The notes: generated by a model from the letters alone, not told the origin. DNA of 64,000 nucleotides from Acidobacteriota bacterium (GCA_018268895.1 JAFDVP010000001.1:868001-932000); one strand, 5' to 3'. Counted from the stretch's first letter, positions 1-8,460 are shown. Numbers and translations are program-made.

Positions 1-1
1 C

Positions 2-2383
2 ACACACACCGCTAAGACGCTTACGGCAACAGCGGCGTTCGCTGCCATCGTGCCTGTACTCCTCATCTCCGGCGGTTCTTCCGTCGCGCACGCTCAGTCC
101 GCGGGCAAGTGGTACAAAAAAGGCGTCGACGCCGAGGCGCACCAGGACTGGGACGCCGCCTACGAGGACTACCGTCAGGCCAACCTCAAGAAGCCCAAGG
201 ACCTCCGCTACAAGGCGCACCTTGAGACCACACGCTTCCAGGCAGCTGTCTCGCACGTCGACCGCGGCCGCGTCCTCCGCCAGAACGGCGACCTCAACGG
301 CGCCTTCAACGAGTTCACCCGCGCCATCCAGATCGATCCAGGCAACCAGTCCGCGCAGCAGGAGCTCGACCAGGTGCAGAAGGAGCTTGCGGCTCCTCCC
401 ACTCCACCCCCCAACCCGGGCCTGCCCCAGATGGCCGGTCAGGACGTCGTCTCCCGCGACCTCGCCACCGTCGCCGGCCCCATCGAGCTCAAGCCCGTCT
501 CCAACGCGCCGCTCACCCTGCACATGGTTGAAGACGTCAAGAACATCTACCAGGCCATCGGCAAGATGGCCGGCCTCAACGTCATCTTCGACCCCGACTA
601 CACCTCCAAGCGCATCCCCGTCGACCTCACCAACGTCTCGCTTAGCGACGCTCTGCGCATCGTCGGAACCATTGCCGGGACCTTCTACAAGCCCGTCACC
701 CCCAACACGATCTTTGTCGCGCAGAACAACCGCACCAAGCGCAGCGACCTCGACGAGTACGCCGTCCAGACCTTCTACCTCACCAACGCCTCCGGTCAGG
801 CCGACGCCAACGAAGTCCTCACCGCGATCCGCAACGTGCTCGATCCCAGCACCAAGATCACACTCGTTCCTTCACAGAACGCCATCATTGTGCGCGCTAC
901 GCCGGACCAGCTTCTTCTCGCACAGAAGATCATCGCCGACGTCGACCGCGCCCGCCCTGAAGTCGTCGTCGACGTCGCCATCCTGCAGGTCAACCGCGAC
1001 AAGGTCCGCAATCTCGGCATCACGCTGCCGCAGTCGATCACCATCACCCCGCAGGCTTCATCCAACAGCACGTCGAGCAGTTCCAGCAGTTCAAGCAGCT
1101 CCAACAACAATTCGACAACCCCGTCCAACTTCACGCTCAACTCACTGGCCAACATCAACGCTACCAACTTCGCGGTCTCCATCCCCGGCGCCACGCTCAA
1201 CGCTCTGCTATCGTCTTCGGACACGCGCATTCTGCAGAACCCGCGTATCCGCGCCACCGACGGTCAGCGCGCCAATCTCAAGATCGGCCAGAAGATTCCC
1301 ATCGCCACCGGCAGTTATAACGCCGGCGTTTCCACCGGAGTCGCCAGCATTGGTGTGCAAACGCAGTTCACCTACCTCGACGTAGGCGTCCAGATCGACA
1401 TCACCCCCACCGTTCACTACGACCGCGAGGTCACACTCAAGACCCATTTGGAAGTCTCCTCTCAGCAAGGGTCCGTCACCATCTCCAACGTCACTCAGCC
1501 CATCATCGGCCAGAACGTCGTTGAGCAGACCATTCAGCTTAAGGAAGGCGAGCCCTCGATCCTCGCCGGACTCGTCAGCAAATCTGACAACCGCAGCACC
1601 GCCGGGACACCCGGCCTGGGAGAGTTGCCCTTCTTCAAGTACTTCTTCGCGACCAACAACAAAGAGGTGCAGGATAACGAGATCATCTTCCTGATCATCC
1701 CGCACATCGTCCGCGAATCCGTGCTTACCCGCGCCAACACCCGCGCCATCGATACCGGCACTGGTCAGGCGATCGAGCTTCGTCAGGACCCGACTCTCGC
1801 CGATCTTGGTACCGCTGTCACGCCGGGTCGTCAGGCGCAGATCGGTCAGGCCACCTCGGCAGCCAACGCCGCCGCCGCCGCCGCTCTCCAGATGAAGCAG
1901 CAGGCGCAACCGGTTGCGCCGCCGCCAGCCTCGCAGACACCGAACCCGGCTACGGCGCAGCCCGCCGGTCCTCCGATCAGCCTCTCCGTCACCCCGCCAT
2001 CAGGCGATCAAGCTGTAGGCAGCACCTTCCAGGTTGCTGTCACGGCTGCGAATGCGCGCGATCTCTACGCCGTGCCGATCCAGCTCCAGTTCAACCCGGC
2101 AGTGCTCCAGCTCGTCAACGTCGATGCCGGCGACCTGCTCGCGCGTGACGGACAAGCCGTCTCCATCGTCCATCGTGATGAGGGCAACGGTCTGGTGACC
2201 ATCTCCACGTCGCGTCCTCCCAATGTAGCGGGAGTCAACGGGCAGGGAAGCGTCGCCACTCTCACCTTCAAGGCCATCGCAGCGGGCGACTCCAACCTCG
2301 CACTCGTCAAGGTTGGGGCCCGCTCCAGCACGCAGGCCAATCTGCCCGCCGTAGGCTCGCAGACTCTGGTGCATGTCAAGTGA
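2..2383 (+). CDS. Secretin with TPR N-terminus and C-terminal cohesin-like domain (5' end cut by window)
   Basis: Outer-membrane secretin of a type II secretion or type IV pilus system, forming the gated channel. The reading frame is open from base 2, and a signal peptide ending in AHAQ is visible, so the true start lies left of the window. After the signal come TPR-like helices (about bases 100-370), an STN/N0-like domain (about 480-720), N1-type repeats, a Ser/Asn-rich insert (about 1060-1115), and the secretin core with its VPVDLTNVSLSDALR and GLGELPFFKYFF type motifs. The last 130 residues (about 1975-2380) look like a cohesin domain, which binds dockerin-type partners in other proteins. 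Its stop overlaps a GTG that may start the next gene, so it heads a secretion operon. Family call is firm; the exact system is inferred from the pseudopilins downstream. Confidence 0.88.
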   Translation, partial: THTAKTLTATAAFAAIVPVLLISGGSSVAHAQSAGKWYKKGVDAEAHQDWDAAYEDYRQANLKKPKDLRYKAHLETTRFQAAVSHVDRGRVLRQNGDLNGAFNEFTRAIQIDPGNQSAQQELDQVQKELAAPPTPPPNPGLPQMAGQDVVSRDLATVAGPIELKPVSNAPLTLHMVEDVKNIYQAIGKMAGLNVIFDPDYTSKRIPVDLTNVSLSDALRIVGTIAGTFYKPVTPNTIFVAQNNRTKRSDLDEYAVQTFYLTNASGQADANEVLTAIRNVLDPSTKITLVPSQNAIIVRATPDQLLLAQKIIADVDRARPEVVVDVAILQVNRDKVRNLGITLPQSITITPQASSNSTSSSSSSSSSSNNNSTTPSNFTLNSLANINATNFAVSIPGATLNALLSSSDTRILQNPRIRATDGQRANLKIGQKIPIATGSYNAGVSTGVASIGVQTQFTYLDVGVQIDITPTVHYDREVTLKTHLEVSSQQGSVTISNVTQPIIGQNVVEQTIQLKEGEPSILAGLVSKSDNRSTAGTPGLGELPFFKYFFATNNKEVQDNEIIFLIIPHIVRESVLTRANTRAIDTGTGQAIELRQDPTLADLGTAVTPGRQAQIGQATSAANAAAAAALQMKQQAQPVAPPPASQTPNPATAQPAGPPISLSVTPPSGDQAVGSTFQVAVTAANARDLYAVPIQLQFNPAVLQLVNVDAGDLLARDGQAVSIVHRDEGNGLVTISTSRPPNVAGVNGQGSVATLTFKAIAAGDSNLALVKVGARSSTQANLPAVGSQTLVHVK

Positions 2384-3072
2384 TTGCGCAGTCCAACCCG
2401 GTTTTCCGCTTGTCTCCTCCGAACGGGCACGAATGGGTGCCCCATCTTCGCCGCGGTTTTATCGCGGCTAAGGTGGGCATTCGAGCAAAGCTCGAACCAT
2501 CTCGCACCGCGCGGAAGTCCGAACAGCTTCTAGGGACGCCAAGCCTTCAGGCTTGGCCTTCTCTTCATGCAGAGACGGAAGGGGCTTCGGCCCCTGGGGT
2601 ATGTTTTTGCCGTCCGACCAACGTCACAAACCCCGAAGCCGGCCTCACCCTCGTCGAACTGATCATTGTCGTGGCCATCCTCTCCATCCTCGCAACAGCA
2701 GCCGTCCCCATCGTCCGCTTTCAGGTACGCCGCGAGAAGGAGCGTGAGCTGCGCCGCGACCTCTGGGAGATGCGCGCCGCCATCGACCGTTATAAAGATG
2801 CCGCCGACAAAGGCGCCTTCCAGATTAAGGCCGACTCCATCGGCTATCCCCCCGACCTCCAGACCCTGGTCGACGGAGTCGACGTTCAAGGCAAGAAAGT
2901 CCGCTTCCTTCGCAAGATTCCAACCGACCCCATGACCGGCACGAACGAATGGAGCCTGCGCTCCAATCAGGACGACCCCGACTCCGACTCCTTCGGCGGC
3001 CAGAACGTCTTCGACGTCCACTCCAAGAGCCTCGGCACAGCCCTCGACGGAACAAAGTACGCGACATGGTGA
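2380..3072 (+). CDS. GspG-like type II pseudopilin with an unusually long leader
   Basis: Pseudopilin of the secretion pseudopilus. The prepilin peptidase site is G88/L89 followed by E93 at mature position +5, then a hydrophobic helix (LIIVVAILSILATAAVP) and a GspG-type globular domain (PPDLQTLVDG, KIPTDPMTG, DVHSKS, ALDGTKYATW). The only in-frame starts are GTG at 2380, which overlaps the secretin stop (GTGA), and a GTG near 2438. Either way the leader is very long (88 or about 69 residues, against the usual 6-30), and most of it is encoded by a multi-hairpin repeat. The mature protein is normal. The real start could be non-canonical or the repeat insertion may have stretched the leader. Confidence 0.82.
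   Translation: MIAQSNPVFRLSPPNGHEWVPHLRRGFIAAKVGIRAKLEPSRTARKSEQLLGTPSLQAWPSLHAETEGASAPGVCFCRPTNVTNPEAGLTLVELIIVVAILSILATAAVPIVRFQVRREKERELRRDLWEMRAAIDRYKDAADKGAFQIKADSIGYPPDLQTLVDGVDVQGKKVRFLRKIPTDPMTGTNEWSLRSNQDDPDSDSFGGQNVFDVHSKSLGTALDGTKYATW
2441..2595 (+). repeat. Multi-hairpin REP-like repeat, copy 1
   Basis: Four stem-loops in a row. CCCATCTTCGCCGCG pairs with CGCGGCTAAGGTGGG (2441-2477, one mismatch and one GU). TTCGAGC/GCTCGAA lies at 2480-2496. GCCAAGCC/GGCTTGGC lies at 2538-2557. AGGGGC/GCCCCT with a TTCG loop lies at 2580-2595. The first, second and third parts recur near 8213-8400. The repeat lies inside the leader-coding part of the pseudopilin frame. Confidence 0.75.
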
Positions 3073-3518
3073 ACAAAGCCACAAACCGGGTGCCCCATCT
3101 TCGCCGCGTAGCGGCTAAGGTGGGTTTGCAGGATGCTGAGCACGGCTTTACTCTCATCGAGCTGATGATCGTCATGGTCATCATCGGCCTGCTCGCGGCC
3201 ATCGCCGTCCCGATGTACGTCCAGAGCGTCCGCCACGCCCGTGAGGCCGTTCTCAAAGAAGACCTCCGCACCATGCGCTCCGCCATCGACTCCTATACCG
3301 TCGACAAGCAGAAGGCCCCGCAGTCCCTCGACGATCTCGTCCAGGCAGGCTACCTCAAAGCCATGCCGCTCGATCCCTTCACCCACCGCACCGACACCTG
3401 GGTCCCCTCCCAGGACGACACCCTCCAGTCCCTCGACCAGACTGAACCCGGCATCACCGACGTCCACTCCGGTGCCCAGGGGGTAGCCGGTGACGGCACC
3501 TCCTACTCCGCCTGGTAA
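3066..3518 (+). CDS. Second GspG-like pseudopilin
   Basis: Pseudopilin of about 150 residues, paralogous to the gene before it. The ATG at 3066 overlaps the upstream stop, giving translational coupling. Prepilin cleavage is predicted after G27 (HGFTLIELMIV), with E32 at mature position +5. A hydrophobic helix and a GspG-like C-terminal domain follow (DDLVQAGYLKAMPLDPFTH, TDVHSGAQG, DGTSYSAW). The 27-residue leader contains a translated copy of the REP-like repeat (VPHLRRVAAKVG), the same frame and peptide as in the neighbouring pseudopilin leader. Function in the same secretion machine is inferred from operon position. Confidence 0.85.
   Translation: MVNKATNRVPHLRRVAAKVGLQDAEHGFTLIELMIVMVIIGLLAAIAVPMYVQSVRHAREAVLKEDLRTMRSAIDSYTVDKQKAPQSLDDLVQAGYLKAMPLDPFTHRTDTWVPSQDDTLQSLDQTEPGITDVHSGAQGVAGDGTSYSAW
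3094..3124 (+). repeat. REP-like hairpin, copy 2 (inside prepilin leader)
   Basis: CCCATCTTCGCCGC and GCGGCTAAGGTGGG are separated by three bases and form the same stem as copy 1. It is followed by gtttgcaggat, which also follows copy 3. It is translated in frame in the second pseudopilin leader. Confidence 0.75.
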
Positions 3519-3545
3519 GGCATGCAAGGCGCATGTCATTTGTTT

Positions 3546-3580
3546 GTCATTCCGTAGAGTTAGCGGAGGGATCTGCATTC
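3546..3580 (+). repeat. Short intergenic repeat (gtcattccg...ggagggatctgc type), copy 1
   Basis: The stretch beginning gtcattccg and ending ggagggatctgc resembles the one at 9793-9831 (gtcatcccg ... ggagggatctgc). It sits in the gap between the pseudopilin and the M48 protease gene. Function unknown. Confidence 0.5.
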
Positions 3581-3678
3581 AGTATCCTTGCGCCGCTCCT
3601 TGTCCAGCACGACTTTTCAAGCGCATACTACGTCTATATAAGACGAGCCTGTAGGCCCAACCTTTAAGGAGACAAACT

Positions 3679-4872
3679 ATGCGTAGCGCGACGCAACTAG
3701 GTCTGGCAGCCATCCTTGCCTTGTCTGTTGTCTCCTGGGCGCAGACTCCGTCCTCGACGCCTCCGGCATCCCCGTCGCAGCCTACGGCTGCCCCCGGCGC
3801 CGGCGACAACAACAACGGCCCCGCCTCCGGCTCCGACGGCAAGAAGGACAAAGATGCCGCCCTTGACCACAAGGAAAAGGCCCCCAAGCCCAAAGCCGAC
3901 TCGCTTCCGTCCCCCGGCGAGAACCTCGACCCCCACATCAAGAAGGGAAGTGAGGACGACGTCGACGCCATCGGTACCCGCAACATCGGTGGCCGCGGTC
4001 TCGGCAACTGGTACTCGACCGACTCCGAGATTCGCATGGGCAAGCAATACTCCATGGAGATTGAGAAGTCCGCGCACATGGTCACCGATCCGGTCATCGT
4101 CGAGTACGTCAACCGCGTCGGCCAGAACATCGTCAAGAACTCCGACTGCAAGGTTCCCTTCACCATCAAGATCATCGACTCCGACGAGATTAATGCGATG
4201 GCACTGCCCGGAGGCTTCTTCTATGTCAACTCGGGCCTCATCCTCGCTGCCGACGAAGAAGCGGAGCTCGCCGGTGTCATGGCCCACGAGACCGCGCACG
4301 TCTGCGCCCATCACGCCGCCCGCCAGATGACGAAGATGAACATGGCGCAGATCGGCTCCATCCCGCTCATCATCTTCACCTCGGGCACATGGACCGGCTA
4401 CGGTATCTACGAGGCCACGCAACTCGCGATCCCCATCGCCTTCCTCAAGTTTTCGCGCGCCGACGAGGCCGAGGCCGACTGGCTCGGTCTCCAGTACATG
4501 TACAAGACCGGCTACGACCCGCAGGCCTTCATCCAGTTCTTTGAGAAACTCGACGCTCTCGAGAAGCACAAGCCGGGCACTCTCGCCAAGGTCTTCAGCG
4601 ACCACCCGCAGACCCCGGACCGTATCAACAAGTCTGAAGACGAGATCGCCACCATCATGCCTGCACGGCCCGACTACATCGTCTCGACCTCCGAGTTCGA
4701 CGACGTCAAGGCGCGCCTCGCCCGCATCGAAAACAAGCGCAAGCTCAACGACAAAGGCAAGGACGGCAAGCCCACCCTGCGTCGCGTAGGCGGAGGCAAC
4801 AACGATCCCTCCAACCCCAACAACCCATCGAGCACCGGCGACGATCGTCCAACGCTGGGCCGCCGCGATTAG
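3679..4872 (+). CDS. M48-family zinc metalloprotease (BepA-like), exported
   Basis: Periplasmic or membrane-associated M48 peptidase of 397 residues, probably in envelope protein quality control. An N-terminal signal peptide (LAAILALSVVSWAQ) is followed by a low-complexity Pro/Lys/Asp linker to about residue 85. The zinc site is H203-ETA-H207, with the third ligand in the ADEAEAD segment (E263/E265). SDHPQTPDRI near the end is also typical of M48 proteins. The C-terminal tail is Asn/Pro-rich. The start is supported by aaggaga just upstream. It stands alone, convergent with the cytochrome gene on the other strand. Confidence 0.9.
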   Translation: MRSATQLGLAAILALSVVSWAQTPSSTPPASPSQPTAAPGAGDNNNGPASGSDGKKDKDAALDHKEKAPKPKADSLPSPGENLDPHIKKGSEDDVDAIGTRNIGGRGLGNWYSTDSEIRMGKQYSMEIEKSAHMVTDPVIVEYVNRVGQNIVKNSDCKVPFTIKIIDSDEINAMALPGGFFYVNSGLILAADEEAELAGVMAHETAHVCAHHAARQMTKMNMAQIGSIPLIIFTSGTWTGYGIYEATQLAIPIAFLKFSRADEAEADWLGLQYMYKTGYDPQAFIQFFEKLDALEKHKPGTLAKVFSDHPQTPDRINKSEDEIATIMPARPDYIVSTSEFDDVKARLARIENKRKLNDKGKDGKPTLRRVGGGNNDPSNPNNPSSTGDDRPTLGRRD

Positions 4873-4887
4873 GCTTGCTCACGAGCG

Positions 4888-5295
4888 TCATTTCTTCGCA
4901 AACGACCGCAGCAGCACAACCATGTTCCACACATCCTCGTCCTTCGCGCGCGCGACATCTTCGGCCGGCATCTGGCCCTTGCCATTCCTGATGATGTAGA
5001 ACATCTCGCCATCGGTTATGTCCTTGAGAGTTGCCGGGTCGGTATAGTCCTTCATCTTCAGCTTCATATCGGCGACAGCATCACCTTTCCCATCACCGTT
5101 TGCCCCGTGGCAGAGGGCACACTCATAGCCGTAGATCTTCTTCGCGCGGGCCAACGACTCAGGCGTTGGCTTAACCGGGTTCACCATGCGCGCCGCTTCA
5201 GCCGGAATCGCTGTCGGCGTCGGTGCAGGGACAGGAGCGGGTTGTTGTGGAGAATATGCGAGAAGCAGCGTACAGCAGAAAAAAGGCTTCAGCAC
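4888..5295 (-). CDS. Small exported monoheme cytochrome c
   Basis: Class I-type cytochrome c of about 135 residues for periplasmic electron transfer. The heme site is C59-AL-C62-H63 in YECALCHG, with a likely distal Met in GQMPAED near the C-terminus. I choose the GTG at 5295 because aaggggggc lies just before it and a hydrophobic export segment (FFCCTLLLAYS) and a Pro/Ala linker follow at once. The open frame extends upstream to 5496, but that part crosses the repeat at 5392-5424. No partner oxidase or dehydrogenase is adjacent, so its electron partner is unknown. Confidence 0.8.
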   Translation of the reverse strand: MLKPFFCCTLLLAYSPQQPAPVPAPTPTAIPAEAARMVNPVKPTPESLARAKKIYGYECALCHGANGDGKGDAVADMKLKMKDYTDPATLKDITDGEMFYIIRNGKGQMPAEDVARAKDEDVWNMVVLLRSFAKK

Positions 5296-5391
5296 ACGAG
5301 CCCCCTTGTTTGCCGGGCAAAATCTTATGCCTCCCCTGCTCCAAATAGGAAGCATTTTCTTTATCCGGGAATCTTCCTTGGCCAGAATAGG

Positions 5392-5424
5392 GGGCGTCTT
5401 CGCCGTGCAGCGGCTAAGATGGGT
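5392..5424 (+). repeat. REP-like hairpin, copy 3 (degenerate)
   Basis: A weaker version of the CCCATCTTCGCCG...CGGCTAAGGTGGG stem, again followed by gtttgcaggat. It lies in the divergent gap between the cytochrome gene and queF, so it could affect either 5' leader. Confidence 0.55.
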
Positions 5425-5461
5425 TTGCAGGATTCCTAACCGTACCCGATAAAATAGAGCT

Positions 5462-5899
5462 ATGCCCAAGCAGGAAAAAGCTCCCAAAAAGACCACCGGC
5501 TACACCGACGATCACGCCGCCTCCGGCCTCGATACAAAGTTCCCGGAGATCGAAACCTGGCCCAATCAGTTCAAGGCCTACGAGATCCTCATCGACGACC
5601 CGGAGTTCACCAGTGTCTGCCCCAAGACCGGGCTTCCTGACTTTGGCAGGCTCACCATCCGCTACATGCCCGGCAAGCGCTGCATGGAGCTGAAGAGTCT
5701 CAAGGAATATCTCTTCACCTACCGCAACCTCGGCATATTCCAGGAGAACATCGTCAACCAGGTCCTCGACGACGTCGTCAAAGCCACCGACCCCGAATGG
5801 GCGCTCGTCGTCGGCGACTTCCGTCCCCGCGGCGGAATCTCGACCATCGTCGAAGCCTTCTACCCACGCCCTAAAAACTCCAAGGGGCCTCGTGGTTAG
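5462..5899 (+). CDS. queF: NADPH-dependent 7-cyano-7-deazaguanine reductase (QueF)
   Basis: Reduces preQ0 to preQ1 in queuosine biosynthesis, in the cytoplasm. At 145 residues it is the short, single-domain type. The catalytic Cys is C53 in FTSVCPKTGLPDFG with the general acid D60. The substrate-binding ELKSLKEYL segment and the C-terminal GDFRPRGGI segment are intact. It starts 166 bases from the divergent cytochrome gene, with no other queuosine gene in view. I see no preQ1-type riboswitch that I could defend in the leader. Confidence 0.95.
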   Translation: MPKQEKAPKKTTGYTDDHAASGLDTKFPEIETWPNQFKAYEILIDDPEFTSVCPKTGLPDFGRLTIRYMPGKRCMELKSLKEYLFTYRNLGIFQENIVNQVLDDVVKATDPEWALVVGDFRPRGGISTIVEAFYPRPKNSKGPRG

Positions 5900-5988
5900 C
5901 TCTACCTGTTGAATTTGCAGGCGAAATAGATCAGACTTACGTGCAGCCGCTCAGCAGCATCTCCAGCACGCCTCAAAGGAGATTCACG

Positions 5989-6747
5989 TTGACCACTGCA
6001 CGCCGTCTGATCGCCGCCTCCGCTCTCTTCTTCGCCTCCGTCGCCTTCGCGCAGATCCGCTCCACGCAGAACACCCCGTACTCTGCTACTGAGAAGACAA
6101 TCGTCGTCCAGACCCTCTCCGACGGCACCCATATCAAGACCGAGACGATATCGTTCTTTGCGAGAGACTCCGCAGGCCGGACGCTGCGTAAAAGCGACGT
6201 ATCTTTCGGCCACGACCAGTCGATGATGCAGTCATCCATCTTTGACCCGATGACACGGACTACGATCGTCTGGACCAGCAACAGCAAGCACGCAACTCGC
6301 GTCCATATGCCCGATCCTCAATCTCGAGCTCAGGCCGGCTTCGCTGCATTGGCTTCCGGCAGCACGGTAGGCACGGTGGTCGCAGGCGGAGTTGCTTCAT
6401 CTGCAATGACATCCGCTCCCCCTGGAGCACCTGCCAACACACGCCAGCGCCCCGAGCAGCATATCGAGAAGCTCGGCACTCAGAGCATTAACGGTGTTCT
6501 CTCTGAAGGTTCCAGGACCACCACGATCTATCCCATCGGATTCGCCGGCAACGACAGGCCCATCGAAGCTGTCAACGAGACATGGTTCGCAACGGATCTG
6601 CATATCCTTATTCGTGGCGTATTCACTGATCCGCGCATGGGAACACGAACCACCGAGGTCATCAGCCTCGACCGCGCCGACCCCGCCCCCCAACTCTTCC
6701 AGCCCCCCGCCGATTACGAGATCAGAGATCAGAATCCCAATCAATAG
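5989..6747 (+). CDS. Exported hypothetical protein
   Basis: Unrecognised secreted protein of about 252 residues. I choose TTG at 5989 because aaaggag lies seven bases before it and an Arg-rich signal peptide (RRLIAASALFFASVAFAQ) follows directly. An upstream GTG at 5941 would add 16 residues. The mature part is mostly beta-rich sequence with a Gly/Ala segment mid-protein (AGGVASSAMTSAPPGAP), ending in a motif about fixed dates of response (MGTRTTEVISLDRADPAPQLFQPPADYEI) common in acidobacterial exported proteins of unknown role. Stand-alone gene. Confidence 0.7.
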   Translation: MTTARRLIAASALFFASVAFAQIRSTQNTPYSATEKTIVVQTLSDGTHIKTETISFFARDSAGRTLRKSDVSFGHDQSMMQSSIFDPMTRTTIVWTSNSKHATRVHMPDPQSRAQAGFAALASGSTVGTVVAGGVASSAMTSAPPGAPANTRQRPEQHIEKLGTQSINGVLSEGSRTTTIYPIGFAGNDRPIEAVNETWFATDLHILIRGVFTDPRMGTRTTEVISLDRADPAPQLFQPPADYEIRDQNPNQ

Positions 6748-6909
6748 ATACCCAAACGTGGCATTCCGAGCGCAGCAAAAGTCGGTCCTGCTTAAGGACT
6801 CGGCTTCAGCCGTGCCGTTAGATTCCCGGGAAAGCGGCTTTCACTGAGGTGTCTTCGGCCGAACTACGAGAGGATGCCAACCCGCCCGGCACTGCATATA
6901 ATCCGTGGA

Positions 6910-7218
6910 ATGGTCATCGTCTCTGTCCTCTATCCCAAAACCGCTGATTCGCACTTCGATCACGACTACTACCTCAAGACCCACACGCCGCTCGTCAAGT
7001 CCACATGGACGCCGACTGGTCTTGAGCGTGTCGAAATCTTCCGCGGCGTCTCCACCCCCGATGGCAGTGCGCCCGCCTACGAACTCATCGCGCACCTCGC
7101 CTTCACTTCGACCGGCCACCTTAACAAGTCGCTCGCAGCAGGTGCTGCTGTTCTCGGGGATATCGCCAACTTCACCAACGTCCAGCCCATCATTCAGGTC
7201 AATCTGCCCATCGCATGA
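6910..7218 (+). CDS. EthD-domain small protein
   Basis: A 102-residue protein of the dimeric alpha/beta-barrel EthD family. Typical family features are the opening MVIVSVLYPK, the FDHDYYLKTHTPLV helix and the closing PIIQVN strand. Members are often accessory to ring or ether degradation, but the true role of most is unknown. An upstream in-frame ATG at 6874 exists. I choose 6910 because family members begin at this strand. A rho-independent terminator follows about 115 bases later. Confidence 0.78.
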   Translation: MVIVSVLYPKTADSHFDHDYYLKTHTPLVKSTWTPTGLERVEIFRGVSTPDGSAPAYELIAHLAFTSTGHLNKSLAAGAAVLGDIANFTNVQPIIQVNLPIA

Positions 7219-7333
7219 AAAAACAGTCGGCACAAAAATAACTGTCATGTTCTGAATTGCTTACCCCTGTTTTCCACCGCGTTTTCTTGACAGGTACTGC
7301 TAACCTTAAATTAAGGACATCGCTCTTTCGAAG

Positions 7334-7356
7334 GCCCAGCCACCGCTGGGCTTTTT
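7334..7356 (+). terminator. Rho-independent terminator or attenuator
   Basis: GCCCAGC, four-base loop, GCTGGGC, then five T. It lies after the EthD gene and about 105 bases before the next start, so it could also be an attenuator for that gene. Confidence 0.75.
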
Positions 7357-7461
7357 CGCTTTAAGCCTTCAATCGCAGGACCGGACAACATGCTTTTTGT
7401 GACCCCACTCGCAAGGCATGTGTTTCCAATATCTTGCGCAAAATCATACCGGGGGGGACCC

Positions 7462-8460
7462 ATGCACGGATGCACCGAAATCGAGGACCACAAAGACACC
7501 ACAGGCCGTACCCGCTGTACCCACGACAAATCCAATGGCGGGCGCTGCGGAAGCCCGGCCCTCCGTGGCGGCAACCTCTGCTACTTCCACAGCGAACATC
7601 GCGGCTCCGTCGAACAGATCCGCGAGCGCAAGGCCCGCCATCGCTCCATCACGCTCTCATCCATCCGCACACGCGAAGAGATACAGCGCGCCATCGAAGC
7701 TGTCATGCAGGCCATCGCCGCGGCAGAGATCGACTCCCGCCGTGCCGGACTCCTGCTCTACTCCCTGCAACTCGCCTCCAGCAACATCAACCAGCATCAG
7801 AACAATCACTTCAAGGCTCTGCCCAAACCCATGCAATACCTCGGCGACAATCCCCAGGAGCGCATTGCGCAAGAGAAACGCCGCGAGTCCCATTCTCATT
7901 ACGGCACTGAAGAACACCCGCAGTTCGCAGCAGACGGAGGACCCATCTCTCAAACACCCGGCTATGTCTCCGTCGAACGTAAGCACAACGACGAAGCCAT
8001 CCCTGACTTCACAGGCCGCCCCGGCCAATGGGAAAAACTCGACAATGGCATCGGGTCCCTGCTGCTTGAGTCCCTCGGCAAACACTACAGCAACAACCGC
8101 CCACTTTCCGCTAAACCCTCCGAGCGCTGCACCGCGCCGGAACCTCAGACCATCGTCATCGCAGCGGTGCAAGCCACAGCAACGACGCGCACGCACAGGA
8201 GAATACGGATGCCCCATCTTCGCCGCGCAACGGCTAAGGTGGGCATTCGAGCGAAGCTCGAACCGTTGTGCGGGTGTCCCATACATTCAACCCGCCCATA
8301 TCTCGGGTGCCCCATTCATGACGCAGTCTTATCGCGACATGATTGGATCATTCGCGCAGTGCGCGAACCGCTTCTGGGTACGCCAGGCCTTCAGGCTTGC
8401 CTCTCTCATAACAGAGGCGGAGCTGTCTTCCACTCTGCGAAGGCAGGAGCGAAGTCCTAA
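7462..8460 (+). CDS. Cys/His-containing hypothetical protein whose C-terminus is repeat-encoded
   Basis: Unrecognised protein. The N-terminus carries a compact Cys/His segment (RCTHDKSNGGRCGSPALRG then CYFH, about residues 15-45) that may bind a metal. A helical region and a polar tail follow. ATG at 7462 has ggggg just before it; longer upstream starts lack one. From about residue 250 the frame runs through a copy of the REP-like repeat (MPHLRRATAKVGIRAKLEP), so the last 80 or so residues are probably insertion-derived extension. The end also comes within 52 bases of the downstream MFS start. No function is claimed. Confidence 0.6.
   Translation: MHGCTEIEDHKDTTGRTRCTHDKSNGGRCGSPALRGGNLCYFHSEHRGSVEQIRERKARHRSITLSSIRTREEIQRAIEAVMQAIAAAEIDSRRAGLLLYSLQLASSNINQHQNNHFKALPKPMQYLGDNPQERIAQEKRRESHSHYGTEEHPQFAADGGPISQTPGYVSVERKHNDEAIPDFTGRPGQWEKLDNGIGSLLLESLGKHYSNNRPLSAKPSERCTAPEPQTIVIAAVQATATTRTHRRIRMPHLRRATAKVGIRAKLEPLCGCPIHSTRPYLGCPIHDAVLSRHDWIIRAVREPLLGTPGLQACLSHNRGGAVFHSAKAGAKS
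8213..8262 (+). repeat. REP-like hairpins, copy 4
   Basis: CCCATCTTCGCCG...CGGCTAAGGTGGG (8213-8243) and TTCGAGC/GCTCGAA (8246-8262) repeat the first two hairpins of copy 1 almost exactly. Further similarity to copy 1 (the gccttcaggct segment) follows to about 8400. It lies in the 3' part of the preceding reading frame. Confidence 0.75.

Noticed and set aside
1208..1909. 233-residue open frame opposite the secretin gene
   Set aside because: Antisense shadow of the secretin core; no recognisable domain.
5300..5461. preQ1 riboswitch upstream of queF
   Set aside because: The leader contains a degenerate REP-like repeat. I could not find a defensible aptamer pseudoknot.
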